DNA from: CAZEVY01 sp964515555 | GTDB lineage: Bacteria > Acidobacteriota > Terriglobia > Bryobacterales > Bryobacteraceae | Length of the DNA: 36,300 bases | Direction of reading: 5' to 3' | NCBI GenBank assembly: GCA_964515555.1 | Contig: CAZEVY010000048.1 | Location: 1-36,300, forward strand | Made by a program: the position numbers and the translations under genes | Notes under the pieces: model-generated | Seen by the model: only the letters and a program-made list of their open reading frames with translations | What the model was told of the DNA's origin: nothing | Databases searched by the model: none | Part shown: positions 25,327-32,802 of the stretch, piece after piece | Position numbering within the stretch: the stretch's first letter is position 1 | Layout: the number at the start of each line of letters is the position of its first letter

Positions 25327-26631
25327 ATGCAGGCCGTCCACGTCGGCGTGATCGGGCTCGGCAACGTCGGCACGGGCGCGCTGACGATCCTCGCCGAGAA
25401 CGCCGACCAGATCGCCGCCAAACTCGGATTCCCCCTCCAGGTGCGCGCGGTGTGCAGCCGCTCGGTGGCGTCGAAGAAGCTGCCCGCGGCGCTCGACGGC
25501 GCATTGCGCACCACAAACTGGCGCGAGGTGGTCGCGCATCCGGAGGTCGACATCGTCGCCGAGCTGGTGGGCGGCACCGGCGCCGCGCGCGAGATCGTCG
25601 ACGCCGCGATTGCCGCGAAAAAATCGGTCGTCACCGCCAACAAGGAGTTGATGGCGTCGTGCGGGGCGGAGATCTGGGAGCGGGCCATCGGCGCTGGAAT
25701 CAACCTCGCGATGGAAGCCAGCGTCGCGGGCGGCATCCCGATCCACGCCGTGCTGCGCGAGGGCATCTCCGGCGATCGGGTGACGGCGCTCTACGGAATT
25801 CTCAACGGGACCAGCAACTACATCCTCACCGAGATCGAGCGGCGCGGGGCCGACTTCGCCGACGTGCTCGCCGAAGCGCAGCGGCTGGGATACGCCGAGG
25901 TCGACCCTTCGGCCGACGTCGACGGCTACGACGCGCGCTCGAAACTCGCGCTGCTGGCGGCGCTGGCGTTCGGCGAGAAGATCACGCCCGCCGACATCCA
26001 CACCGAGGGCATCCGCCGCATCACGCCCTTCGATTTTCAGTACGCGCACAAGCTCGCGCACACCATCCGGCTGGTGGCCGCCGCGCGCCAGACGCCCGAG
26101 GGACTGCTGCTCTCGGTGCGGCCCGCGCTGGTTCCGGCCGAGACGATTCTCGCCAACGTCCAGGGCGCCTACAACGCCGTGTGGGTGCGCGGCGTTTACG
26201 GCGAGGACACGTTTTACTATGGACGCGGCGCCGGCCCGCGCCCCACGGGCGTCGCGGTAGTCAGCGACCTGATGCGCGTGGCGCGCGAGATTCGATACGG
26301 CAGCCCCGAGCGCGTGTCGCCCTTCGCGCACGAGCGACTGGGCGAGTACCAGCCGATTCCGATCACGGCGCAGAAGCGGGCCTGGTATCTGCGGTTCCGG
26401 GTCGCCGACCGGCCGGGCATCATCGCGGCCCTGGCTGGTATCCTGGCGGAGAGGAACATCAGCCTCGACGCCGTGCTCCAGCTGCCCTGCGAATCGAAGC
26501 GGGACGTGCCGTTCGTGATCACACTGGAGCCGACGGCCGAGGAGCAGGTCCGCCAGGCAGTGGCGCGCATGACGGCGCTCGACTTCCTGCTGGAGCCGCC
26601 GCTGGCGCTTCCGATGGAGACTTCATTATGA
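25327..26631 (+). CDS. hom: Homoserine dehydrogenase with C-terminal ACT domain
   Basis: 434 residues, cytoplasmic. The Rossmann NAD(P) motif GLGNVGTG is at residues 10-17; 'VVTANKELM' and the family signature 'NGTSNYIL' follow, with catalytic-domain 'DVDGYDARSKL'. Residues ~355-425 form an ACT domain (RFRVADRPGIIAALAGILAE), which usually gives feedback inhibition by threonine. The enzyme reduces aspartate semialdehyde to homoserine, the branch point to threonine and methionine. The stop overlaps the start of the downstream methyltransferase gene by 4 bp (ATGA). No threonine leader or attenuator was seen in the short upstream region. Confidence 0.94.
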   Translation: MQAVHVGVIGLGNVGTGALTILAENADQIAAKLGFPLQVRAVCSRSVASKKLPAALDGALRTTNWREVVAHPEVDIVAELVGGTGAAREIVDAAIAAKKSVVTANKELMASCGAEIWERAIGAGINLAMEASVAGGIPIHAVLREGISGDRVTALYGILNGTSNYILTEIERRGADFADVLAEAQRLGYAEVDPSADVDGYDARSKLALLAALAFGEKITPADIHTEGIRRITPFDFQYAHKLAHTIRLVAAARQTPEGLLLSVRPALVPAETILANVQGAYNAVWVRGVYGEDTFYYGRGAGPRPTGVAVVSDLMRVAREIRYGSPERVSPFAHERLGEYQPIPITAQKRAWYLRFRVADRPGIIAALAGILAERNISLDAVLQLPCESKRDVPFVITLEPTAEEQVRQAVARMTALDFLLEPPLALPMETSL

Positions 26632-27281
26632 AACGTTTCGTTGCGATTCTGTTTTTGTGCGCGGCGGTCGCTTTTCCGCAGGCGGCGTCGCACGCCAACA
26701 CGCGCTACAAGACCAAGGAGGGCCGCGAGGCCATCTCGAAGACGCTGGGGGCGCACGATCGCGACGCGCGGCAGAAGCCGGTGGAGCTGATCGAGGCGCT
26801 GGAGCTGAAGCCGGGGATGTCGGTGGCCGACATCGGCACCGGCGTGGGCTACATGCTGCCGTTTCTGGCGAAGGCGGTGGGGCCGGCGGGCAAGGTGTAC
26901 GCCGAGGACATCTTTCCGGACTTCCTCGACAAGGCGCGGGAGCGGGCGAAGGAGAAGTCGCTCGACGGGGTGGTGTTCGTGCAGGGCGACGAGAAGGACG
27001 TGAAGCTGCCGGCGGATTCGATCGACGTGGCGCTGATTCTCGACGCGTATCATCACTTCGACTGGCCGGCGGAGATGATGGCCTCGGTGCGGCGCTCGCT
27101 GCGGCGCGGCGGGCGTGTGGCGATCGTCGACTTTTATAAGGATGGCTTCGGCGACCCGAATCATATACGGCTGGACGAGGCGGACGTGGTGAAGGAGATC
27201 GAGGGCTTCGGGTTTAAGGCGGTAGCGCGGAAGCCTTTCGTCGCCGGACGGCAATATGTGGCCGTGTTTGAGAAGAAATAG
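26628..27281 (+). CDS. Class I SAM-dependent methyltransferase with an N-terminal signal peptide
   Basis: 217 residues. Residues 1-22 (MKRFVAILFLCAAVAFPQAA) look like a Sec signal peptide. The rest is a normal class I methyltransferase: motif I 'VADIGTGVGYMLPFLA' at about 66-81, acidic loop 'VYAEDIFPDFL', 'DSIDVALILDAYHHFDWP' as the motif II-III region and 'GGRVAIVDFYK'. SAM is not expected outside the cytoplasm, so either the leader is a membrane anchor, a mis-predicted start or the protein works in an unusual place. The ATG overlaps the hom stop, so translation is coupled; a GGAG lies about 8-9 nt upstream. The substrate is unknown. It resembles the small secreted methyltransferases found in related genomes. 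Confidence 0.82.
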   Translation: MKRFVAILFLCAAVAFPQAASHANTRYKTKEGREAISKTLGAHDRDARQKPVELIEALELKPGMSVADIGTGVGYMLPFLAKAVGPAGKVYAEDIFPDFLDKARERAKEKSLDGVVFVQGDEKDVKLPADSIDVALILDAYHHFDWPAEMMASVRRSLRRGGRVAIVDFYKDGFGDPNHIRLDEADVVKEIEGFGFKAVARKPFVAGRQYVAVFEKK

Positions 27282-27397
27282 GGCAGGATTATCCGGTTTG
27301 TGGTGTCCGTTATTGAGATTGGCTTCGTTTTTCACTTTTTACAAATCGATCGCCGGGAGGCATCGCTGGGCCGGGTTCATCGAGAAGGAAATTCTGG

Positions 27398-27425
27398 CCG
27401 CGGATGAACGCAGATAAACGCAGAT
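27398..27425. repeat. Interspersed 'ccgcggatgaacgcagataaacgcagat' type element
   Basis: A 28-bp element with the internal direct repeat aacgcagat. Sequences of this type are scattered in many bacterial genomes and yield spurious proteins ending like 'CVYLRSSAA' on the minus strand. It is listed as a non-coding repeat; only one copy is in this window. Confidence 0.45.
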
Positions 27426-27442
27426 GGGGCAAGGCTCTGCAA

Positions 27443-27465
27443 CCGCTCCCTGACGGTCGCGGCTC
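27443..27465. repeat. Dispersed 23-bp repeat, copy 1
   Basis: A 23-bp unit beginning ccgctccctgacgg and ending cgcggctc is identical to the copy at 29129-29151. The preceding bases (gcaa) also match the partial copy at 16831. It lies in non-coding DNA and runs into the 15-bp tandem array that follows. Confidence 0.75.
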
Positions 27466-27505
27466 AGCAAGGAGCGGCTCAGCAAGGAGCGGCTCAGCAA
27501 GGAAT
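27461..27505. repeat. Three tandem copies of a 15-bp unit
   Basis: Unit ggctcagcaaggagc at 27461-27475 and 27476-27490, with a third copy at 27491-27505 that ends ggaat. It overlaps the end of the dispersed repeat, so the array grew from the repeat's 3' part. Confidence 0.85.
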
Positions 27506-27619
27506 AGTAACGCGACGAAGATCGGGCGCCGCCGCCGAGGCTTGCACAAGGCGGGCGGATTGAGGCACTTGGCAGCGACTGGCGGGTCGTGACTGGCCGG
27601 AGGTCAGGCCGCGGCGACC

Positions 27620-28393
27620 ATGCGCATCGACTCGCACATGCAATTCTGGGACGTCGCGCGCTTCGACTATCCTCGCGTCCCCGAAGCCATCCGCCGCACG
27701 ACCCTGCCGCCGCTGGCCGACTCCATCCTCCGGCGAAACCGCTTCGACGGCGCCATTGCCGTCCAGTCGCTCGACGACGAAGCTGAAACCCGCTGGCTGC
27801 TCGAACTGGCGCGCGAACACGAGATCGTCGCCGGCGTCGTCGGCTGGGCCGATCTCGCCGACCCCGGTCTTCCGCATCGCCTCGACGCATGGCAGCGCGA
27901 CCCGAAGTTCCTGGGAGTCCGCGCGGCGCCTCACGGCGCGGGGGTGAAGGAGCTGGCGCGCCGCGGCCTGCCGCTCGACGTGCGGTCGGCGCAGGAGGCC
28001 CTGCGGGCCGCCGGAGTCGCGCCCGAGCTGACGATGGTGCTCGACCACCTCGGCAATCCACGCCTCGCCGGCGACGGAGGGCCGTGGGCCCGCGAGATGG
28101 AGGCGCTCGGCGCGATCCCCGGCGTCTACGTGAAGATCTCCGGGATGATCGAGCCCGCCTGGACCGCCGAGCTGCTGCGCCCCTTCGTCCACCACGCGCT
28201 GCGCGTCTTCGGGCCGGAGCGGTGCCTGTTCGGCAGCGACTGGCCGATGTGTCTGGCTGCCGGCAACTGGAAGCACGCGCTGGCGGCCTTCACGCAGGCG
28301 ATCGGCGCGCAGCCGCAGGAGATTCGCGAGAAGCTGCTCGGCGGAAACGCGGCACGAGCCTACCGGCTGGCGGCTACTTCTTCCGGATGCTGA
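27620..28393 (+). CDS. Amidohydrolase family 2 protein (lactonase-like), with an altered HxH motif
   Basis: 257 residues, cytoplasmic. The family is PF04909-type, closest in style to sugar lactonases such as L-fuconolactonase: N-terminal 'IDSHMQFWD', 'GVVGWADLADP', 'FLGVR', 'LDHLGNP' and 'RCLFGSDWPMC'. The usual metal-binding HxH (as in DSHQHFW) reads H6-M-Q8, so one ligand is missing; the later His and Asp are kept. An in-frame TGA 30 nt upstream excludes a longer start, and GGAGGT lies 15 nt before the ATG. It may be a lactonase with weakened or metal-independent activity. The end overlaps the convergent DUF1080 gene by 20 bp. Confidence 0.8.
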   Translation: MRIDSHMQFWDVARFDYPRVPEAIRRTTLPPLADSILRRNRFDGAIAVQSLDDEAETRWLLELAREHEIVAGVVGWADLADPGLPHRLDAWQRDPKFLGVRAAPHGAGVKELARRGLPLDVRSAQEALRAAGVAPELTMVLDHLGNPRLAGDGGPWAREMEALGAIPGVYVKISGMIEPAWTAELLRPFVHHALRVFGPERCLFGSDWPMCLAAGNWKHALAAFTQAIGAQPQEIREKLLGGNAARAYRLAATSSGC

Positions 28394-29090
28394 CTTCGCG
28401 GAAGTAGACGGTGTCGCGCTCGCCGTGGTTTTGCAGGCCGAAGTAACCGGAATCGGGCCGCGGGCCGCGCACCGGCTCGTACCACTGCTTGCGATCGGGC
28501 GAGGGGTGGCGGCCGTCGTACTCGTTGACCTTCTCGCCGTTGAGGTGCACGACGGTCTTCTGCCCGTCGATCTCGATCTCCATGGTGTTCCACTCGCCGA
28601 CCGGCTTTTGCGGCCGGGCCGTCACGGCGCTGAGCGAGTAGATGGACCCGGTGGAGTGCCAGGCGTCGCCCGCGCCCGCGATCTGCACCTCGTAGCCGTT
28701 GTGGACGCCGTACCAGGGATCGGGCGGCGGCTCCGGCAGCCGGATGACGACGCCGGAGTTGGAGCGGTCGGCGGCCTGGCGGAAGACGACGCGGATGGTG
28801 CATCGGCCAAGCTTCTCCTTCGTGTAATAGAGCAGCCCCATGCCGCCTTCGGTCTTCATGAGTCCGTTTTCGACGACGAAGCGTCCCGGTCCGACCTGTT
28901 TCCAGCCGTCGAGATCCTTGCCGTTGAAGACGGGCTGCCAGTCGGCGGCCGAGAGCGCGGCGGTGGCGGCGAGCACGAGGAGCGCACAGCGCGGGGCGCG
29001 GAAGCGTACCAGGCTGCGCACCGTGAGGGCGGTCAACGCCTGCGCCCCGCTGCGTTGTGCGCGACGTTGACCGAAGAGGCGAAGCTTCAT
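28374..29090 (-). CDS. Secreted DUF1080 (3-keto-disaccharide hydrolase-type) protein
   Basis: 238 residues from the ATG at 29090. The first ~28 residues are Arg-rich and unusually long before the hydrophobic core, so a GTG at residue 24 may be the real start; both precede a signal peptide ending near residue 48 (ALSA). The mature part is a jelly-roll DUF1080 domain: 'WQPVFNGKDLDGWKQVG', 'NSGVVIRLPE', 'GYEVQI', 'WNTMEIEIDGQ' and 'GYFGLQNHG' near the end. PF06439 is named for 3-keto-disaccharide hydrolases, though many members are only inferred. It likely cleaves oxidised glycosides in the periplasm. It shares the 27-29 kb repeat-flanked island with the amidohydrolase. Confidence 0.85.
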   Translation of the reverse strand: MKLRLFGQRRAQRSGAQALTALTVRSLVRFRAPRCALLVLAATAALSAADWQPVFNGKDLDGWKQVGPGRFVVENGLMKTEGGMGLLYYTKEKLGRCTIRVVFRQAADRSNSGVVIRLPEPPPDPWYGVHNGYEVQIAGAGDAWHSTGSIYSLSAVTARPQKPVGEWNTMEIEIDGQKTVVHLNGEKVNEYDGRHPSPDRKQWYEPVRGPRPDSGYFGLQNHGERDTVYFREVSIRKK

Positions 29091-29128
29091 GTCCGTAACC
29101 TAACATAAGGGAGTAGAGAGATTCCTGA

Positions 29129-29177
29129 CCGCTCCCTGACGGTCGCGGCTCGGTGACAAACACGGTCGCGGCTCGGT
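29129..29177. repeat. Dispersed repeat, copy 2, with an internal duplication
   Basis: The 23-bp unit at 29129-29151 is identical to copy 1. The segment acggtcgcggctcggt occurs at 29139-29154 and again at 29162-29177, each followed by a 'tgacaaac' run, so the end of the element has been duplicated. It fills most of the 97-bp gap between the divergent DUF1080 and DUF58 genes, so any promoters for them must share space with it. Confidence 0.75.
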
Positions 29178-29187
29178 CTGACAAACG

Positions 29188-30357
29188 ATGCCCTTCCGAC
29201 GCCTCCGCCAGCTGCTTGCCGGCCGCGTGCACCAACGCCTGACGCGCGGCGGCTGGGTGTTCGCGGCGGCCAGCGTGCTGGTGGGTTTCGCCGCCTTCGC
29301 CTCGGCCAACAACCTGCTGTTCCTGCTGCTCGCCGCGATGCTGGCGACGATGCTGGTCTCCGGACTCGTTAGCCGCCTGAGCCTCTCGGGACTCTCGCTG
29401 AACTTCGTGCTGCCGGATCACATTTCGGCGCGCCGGAGGATCGTCGCGCGGATTCAGGTGCGCAATCAGAAGGGCTGGATGTCGTCGTTTTCCATCCGCG
29501 TGAGCGGCGCCGCCGAGAGCGTCTTCGCCGCGCCGGTCTACTTCCCGGCGATTCCCGCCGGCGCCACCGTGGAGGAGACCCGCGACGTCTCGTTCCCGCG
29601 GCGGGGCACGCATCGCGAGCACAGCTTCCAGTTCACCTCGCGGTTCCCGTTCGGGTTCACCGAGCGCGGCGTCGACGTCGCGCTGCCGCGCGAGATTCTC
29701 GTGTATCCGTGCATCGACCCGCAGCCCGGCTTCGAGGAGATGCTGCTGGCGCTAGCCGGCGAGCTGGAGGCGCGCACGCGCGGGCGCGGCCACGATTTCT
29801 ACCGCATCCGCCCCTACATCTTCTTCGAAAGCGCCCGGCACGTCGACTGGAAAGCCACTGCCCACACCGGCGAGCCGCAGGTGCGCGAGTTCGCCCGCGA
29901 CGAGGACCCGCAGGTGGAACTCTTCCTCGACCTCGATATCGCTCCGGGGCAGGAGTACTGGTTTGAGCGCGCCGTCGATGTGTGCGCCTTTCTGGCCTGG
30001 CGCGTCTGCCACATGGAAGCCCGCCTGCGCCTCCGGACGCAGGATTTCCAGCTTTCCCTGCCGACCGAAGGAGACGTTTATACTATCCTGAAATATCTCG
30101 CCTTGGTGTCCGCGAAAGGGAGCAGAGCGCCGATTGGTCCGCCCGAGCAGAACAGCTACCCGATCGTTGTCAGCGCGCAGCCGTCGCGATTCGTGGCGGC
30201 GGGTTGGGGCCACGCTCGCCTGGTTGGCCTGGACGATCTGCGCGACGATGGCGCAGACGCCGCCCCAGACTCCCCCGGCCGCGCCGCCTCCCGCCGAGGA
30301 ATCGGGACTCGACCCGGTGAAGACCAGCATCACGGTCGTCGAGAAGCTGGGCGCTGA
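29188..30357 (+). CDS. DUF58 membrane-anchored protein
   Basis: 389 residues. Two adjacent hydrophobic segments (~24-60) anchor the protein at the N-terminus, followed by a beta-rich domain and the DUF58 signature near residue 205 ('RPYIFFESARHVDWKATAHTGEPQVREF'), then a VWA-like fold ('QVELFLDLD'). DUF58 proteins usually occur with MoxR ATPases and transglutaminase genes; none is present here. The recognisable family sequence ends near 'GWGHARLVGL' (about residue 345); the remaining ~45 residues are low in conserved features and lie in DNA that also encodes the receptor signal peptide in another frame, so the true C-terminus is uncertain. Confidence 0.78.
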   Translation: MPFRRLRQLLAGRVHQRLTRGGWVFAAASVLVGFAAFASANNLLFLLLAAMLATMLVSGLVSRLSLSGLSLNFVLPDHISARRRIVARIQVRNQKGWMSSFSIRVSGAAESVFAAPVYFPAIPAGATVEETRDVSFPRRGTHREHSFQFTSRFPFGFTERGVDVALPREILVYPCIDPQPGFEEMLLALAGELEARTRGRGHDFYRIRPYIFFESARHVDWKATAHTGEPQVREFARDEDPQVELFLDLDIAPGQEYWFERAVDVCAFLAWRVCHMEARLRLRTQDFQLSLPTEGDVYTILKYLALVSAKGSRAPIGPPEQNSYPIVVSAQPSRFVAAGWGHARLVGLDDLRDDGADAAPDSPGRAASRRGIGTRPGEDQHHGRREAGR

Positions 30358-32149
30358 GGCGCCGGCGTCGATTTCCGTACTGGACGGGCTGGCCGTGCGC
30401 GCCATCCCCGGCGTCAACCTCGACGACCGGCTGCGCATGATCCCCGGCTTCAGCCTTTTCCGGCGCTCGTCGAGCCAGGTGGCGCATCCCACCGCGCAGG
30501 GCATCTCGCTGCGCGGTCTGGGATCGAGCGGCGCCAGCCGCACGCTGGTCCTCTGGGACGGCGTGCCGGTGAACGACCCCTTCGGCGGCTGGATCTACTG
30601 GACGCGGCTCGCGCCCGAGGAGGTCGGCCGCGTGGAGGTGTCGCGCGGCGCATCCACCAGCGTGTTCGGCGACCGCGCGCTGGGCGGAGCGATCGGACTC
30701 TTCACGCGCGAGCCGGAGCGGCATCGGCTGGAAGGCTCCTACGAGGGCGGCAATCGCAACACGCATTCGCTCGGCGCGGCGTACTCGCACGTGTGGCGGC
30801 GCGCGGCGATTTCGGGGCGCGGGCGCGGCTTCACCACCAACGGATACTTCATCGTGCCGGAGACGGTGCGCGGCGCAATCGACACCAACGCCGGCGTGCG
30901 CTTCGCGTCGGGCGATGTGAGGCTGGACTTCTTCGGCGCCAAGGATCGCCTCTTCGTCCGGAGCGACCTGCTCGTCGAGGATCGCGAGAACGGAACCACG
31001 CTCCAGCGCAACTCCACCAGCCTGGGCTCCGTCGCCGCGCAGTACTTCCGCGACCTGGGATCCAACAGCCTGTCGGTGACCGGCTACCACGTGCGCGAGG
31101 AGTTCCGCTCCAGTTTCTCGTCGATCGGCGCAGGGCGGCGGACCGAGTCGCTGTTTGCGATTCAGTCGGTGCCCGCCGAGTCGGTCGGCGGCGCGGGGAT
31201 CTTCCGTCACTCGGGCGCGGCCTGGAACGGGATCGCGGGAGCGGACATCGTGCGCGTGGAGGGCTTCAGCTTCGACACCTTCTTTCCGGCGGGCCGCACG
31301 GTCGGCGGCGGGACCATGCTCCAGCACGGCTACTTCCTGCAAGGCGACGCCGGCGTAGGTCCGGCGCGATTCTTCGGCGGCGCGCGTCACAGCTTCACCG
31401 GGCAGGACCGCCAGTTCTTCAGCCCGAGCGGCGGCTTCGCGGTCGGCAAGGGCCGCTGGCGCGGGCGCGGGTCGGCGTATCGCAGCTTTCGCGCGCCGAC
31501 ACTCAACGAGCTGTTCCGCGATTTCCGCGCCGGGACCGCTATCACGCGGGCCAATGACCGGCTGACGCCGGAGAAGCTCTTCGGAGCCGAGGCCGGAGTC
31601 GATTTCTCGGGCGAGGCGGTTCGCGCCGGCGCCACCGTATTCCGCAATTCCATGGAAGACGTCATCACCAACGTGACGCTCTCGACCACGGGCGGACAGA
31701 CCATCCGCCAGCGGCAGAACGCCGCCGAAGCCCTGGCGCGCGGCTTCGAGCTCGACGTGCGGCATCGATGGCGTCACTTCTCGACGGAAGCTTCCTACCT
31801 TTTCGTCGACACGCGCTTCAACGGCGTCTTCCGGACGCCGCAGGTGGCCAAGCACCAGGGATCGGCGCAGGTGACGTATATCGGCGACGACACGCTGGCG
31901 TCGTTCGGGGTACGCGCGTTTTCGCTGCAGTTCGAGGACGACCGCAACACGCCCGCGGCGCTGCTGCCGGGTTTCGCGACCGTGCACGCCTCGCTGCGCC
32001 AGCGGATCGCCTACGGCCTCTCGGCGACGTTGGCCATCGAGAATCTGCTGAACAAGGAATACCGGGTCGCGTTCGCGACTATCCCGTCGATCGGCCCCCC
32101 GCGCTTATGGCGCGCCGGGCTGCGGTGGGAAGGCAAGCTGCGTCCGTAA
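30134..32149 (+). CDS. TonB-dependent outer-membrane receptor
   Basis: 671 residues if started at the TTG at 30134; a TTG at 30167 would give a more compact signal peptide. The hydrophobic stretch near 'GATLAWLAWTICATMAQ' supports export. A TonB-box-like 'KTSITVVEKL' is followed by a plug domain ('RLRMIPGFSLFRRSS', 'ISLRGLGSSGASRTLVLWDGVPVNDPFGG', 'VEVSRGASTSVFGDRALGGAI'), then a barrel ending in 'IENLLNKEYRVAF' and a C-terminal Trp-rich strand (WRAGLRWEGKLRP). The ligand is not known. No cobalamin riboswitch was seen upstream. The start lies inside the DUF58 frame, so the two share at least 190 bp. Confidence 0.85.
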   Translation: MVRPSRTATRSLSARSRRDSWRRVGATLAWLAWTICATMAQTPPQTPPAAPPPAEESGLDPVKTSITVVEKLGAEAPASISVLDGLAVRAIPGVNLDDRLRMIPGFSLFRRSSSQVAHPTAQGISLRGLGSSGASRTLVLWDGVPVNDPFGGWIYWTRLAPEEVGRVEVSRGASTSVFGDRALGGAIGLFTREPERHRLEGSYEGGNRNTHSLGAAYSHVWRRAAISGRGRGFTTNGYFIVPETVRGAIDTNAGVRFASGDVRLDFFGAKDRLFVRSDLLVEDRENGTTLQRNSTSLGSVAAQYFRDLGSNSLSVTGYHVREEFRSSFSSIGAGRRTESLFAIQSVPAESVGGAGIFRHSGAAWNGIAGADIVRVEGFSFDTFFPAGRTVGGGTMLQHGYFLQGDAGVGPARFFGGARHSFTGQDRQFFSPSGGFAVGKGRWRGRGSAYRSFRAPTLNELFRDFRAGTAITRANDRLTPEKLFGAEAGVDFSGEAVRAGATVFRNSMEDVITNVTLSTTGGQTIRQRQNAAEALARGFELDVRHRWRHFSTEASYLFVDTRFNGVFRTPQVAKHQGSAQVTYIGDDTLASFGVRAFSLQFEDDRNTPAALLPGFATVHASLRQRIAYGLSATLAIENLLNKEYRVAFATIPSIGPPRLWRAGLRWEGKLRP

Positions 32150-32163
32150 GCGGAGCGTTCCGC
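32150..32163. terminator. Small hairpin after the TonB receptor stop
   Basis: GCGGA-GCGT-TCCGC directly follows the receptor TAA (32147-32149). The 5-bp stem has no T tract. It could mark the transcript end before the next gene's own promoter. Confidence 0.3.
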
Positions 32164-32165
32164 GT

Positions 32166-32171
32166 TATCAT
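32166..32171 (+). promoter_or_regulatory. -10-like hexamer TATCAT before the second DUF1080 gene
   Basis: TATCAT, then 6 nt (tcccac), then the ATG at 32178. No Shine-Dalgarno is present, so a leaderless transcript is suggested. The -35 region has no clear match. Confidence 0.35.
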
Positions 32172-32177
32172 TCCCAC

Positions 32178-32801
32178 ATGCGCTTCGCTCCGTTTCTTCT
32201 CCTTCTTACCGTTTCCGCCCAGTCGCAGCGCCCGCCGCGGCCCGGCGAGGACTGGGTCGCGCTGTTCAACGGCAAGGATCTCGCGGGCTGGGTCGAGGTC
32301 GGCAAGGAGAAATGGCAGGTGGTCGACGGCGTCATTCATGGCGAGGCCGTCACCAAGGCCTACGGGTATCTGAAGACCGAGAAAAACTACAAGGACTTCC
32401 ACCTCTCCATCCGCTTCAAGTGCGAGGGCGACGGCAACAGCGGCCTGTTCTTCCACGTCGACTTCAAGCCCGGCACGCCCGACGTCAGCCAGGGCCTGCA
32501 ATTCGAGATCGACTGCACCATCAACCGTCACACGGCGGGCATCTACGGCGATGGCCGCCAGTGGATCGTGTGGCCCTCGCCGGAGAACGAGGGCGTCGTG
32601 CGGCAGAACGAGTGGAACGACATGCAGGTGCGCGTCGAGGGCAACCGCTACGTCTCGCGGCTCAACGGAGTCGACATGGTGGATTTCACCGACCCCTCGC
32701 CGCGCTCGCACGACGGCGCCATCGCGCTCCAGCTACACTCCGGCGGCCGCGGCAACATGAAGTTCAAGGACATCTACATCCGCGATTTGTCGAAGCGGTG
32801 A
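32178..32801 (+). CDS. Secreted DUF1080 (3-keto-disaccharide hydrolase-type) protein
   Basis: 207 residues; signal peptide to about residue 15 (LTVSAQ). The DUF1080 jelly-roll is clear: 'DWVALFNGKDLAGWVEVG' near residue 25, 'YGYLKTEKNYKDFHLSIRFKC', 'NSGLFFHVDFKPG', 'LQFEIDCTINRHTAGIYG', 'WNDMQVRVEGNR' and the final 'GNMKFKDIYIRDL'. It differs from the minus-strand paralogue 3 kb away in length and sequence, so the two are divergent members and not a recent duplication. It sits directly after the TonB receptor, suggesting use of an imported or surface-bound glycoside. It is convergent with the GT39-TPR gene, with one base between stops. Confidence 0.87.
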   Translation: MRFAPFLLLLTVSAQSQRPPRPGEDWVALFNGKDLAGWVEVGKEKWQVVDGVIHGEAVTKAYGYLKTEKNYKDFHLSIRFKCEGDGNSGLFFHVDFKPGTPDVSQGLQFEIDCTINRHTAGIYGDGRQWIVWPSPENEGVVRQNEWNDMQVRVEGNRYVSRLNGVDMVDFTDPSPRSHDGAIALQLHSGGRGNMKFKDIYIRDLSKR

Positions 32802-32802
32802 G

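Larger units (their letters stand above)
27282..27619. other. 338-bp intergenic region with three kinds of short repeats
   Basis: No open frame here looks coding. After the methyltransferase stop there is a T-rich stretch (gtttttcactttttac, near 27330-27345) of possible terminator character, then a 'cgcagat' repeat element (27398-27425), the dispersed repeat (27443-27465), a 15-bp tandem array (27461-27505), and the leader of the amidohydrolase gene with GGAGGT at 27599-27604. Confidence 0.55.

Noticed and set aside
27461..27505. Possible CRISPR array
   Set aside because: The 15-bp units are directly adjacent with no spacers and there are no cas genes.
27310..27549. 79-residue open frame on the minus strand in the repeat region
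   Set aside because: Its sequence (repeated 'AEPLL' units and an 'RPSGSG' segment) is the translation of the dispersed and tandem repeats, a common false gene call.
30000..30134. Cobalamin riboswitch before the TonB receptor
   Set aside because: The upstream DNA is DUF58 coding sequence and I could not find a B12-box-like core.
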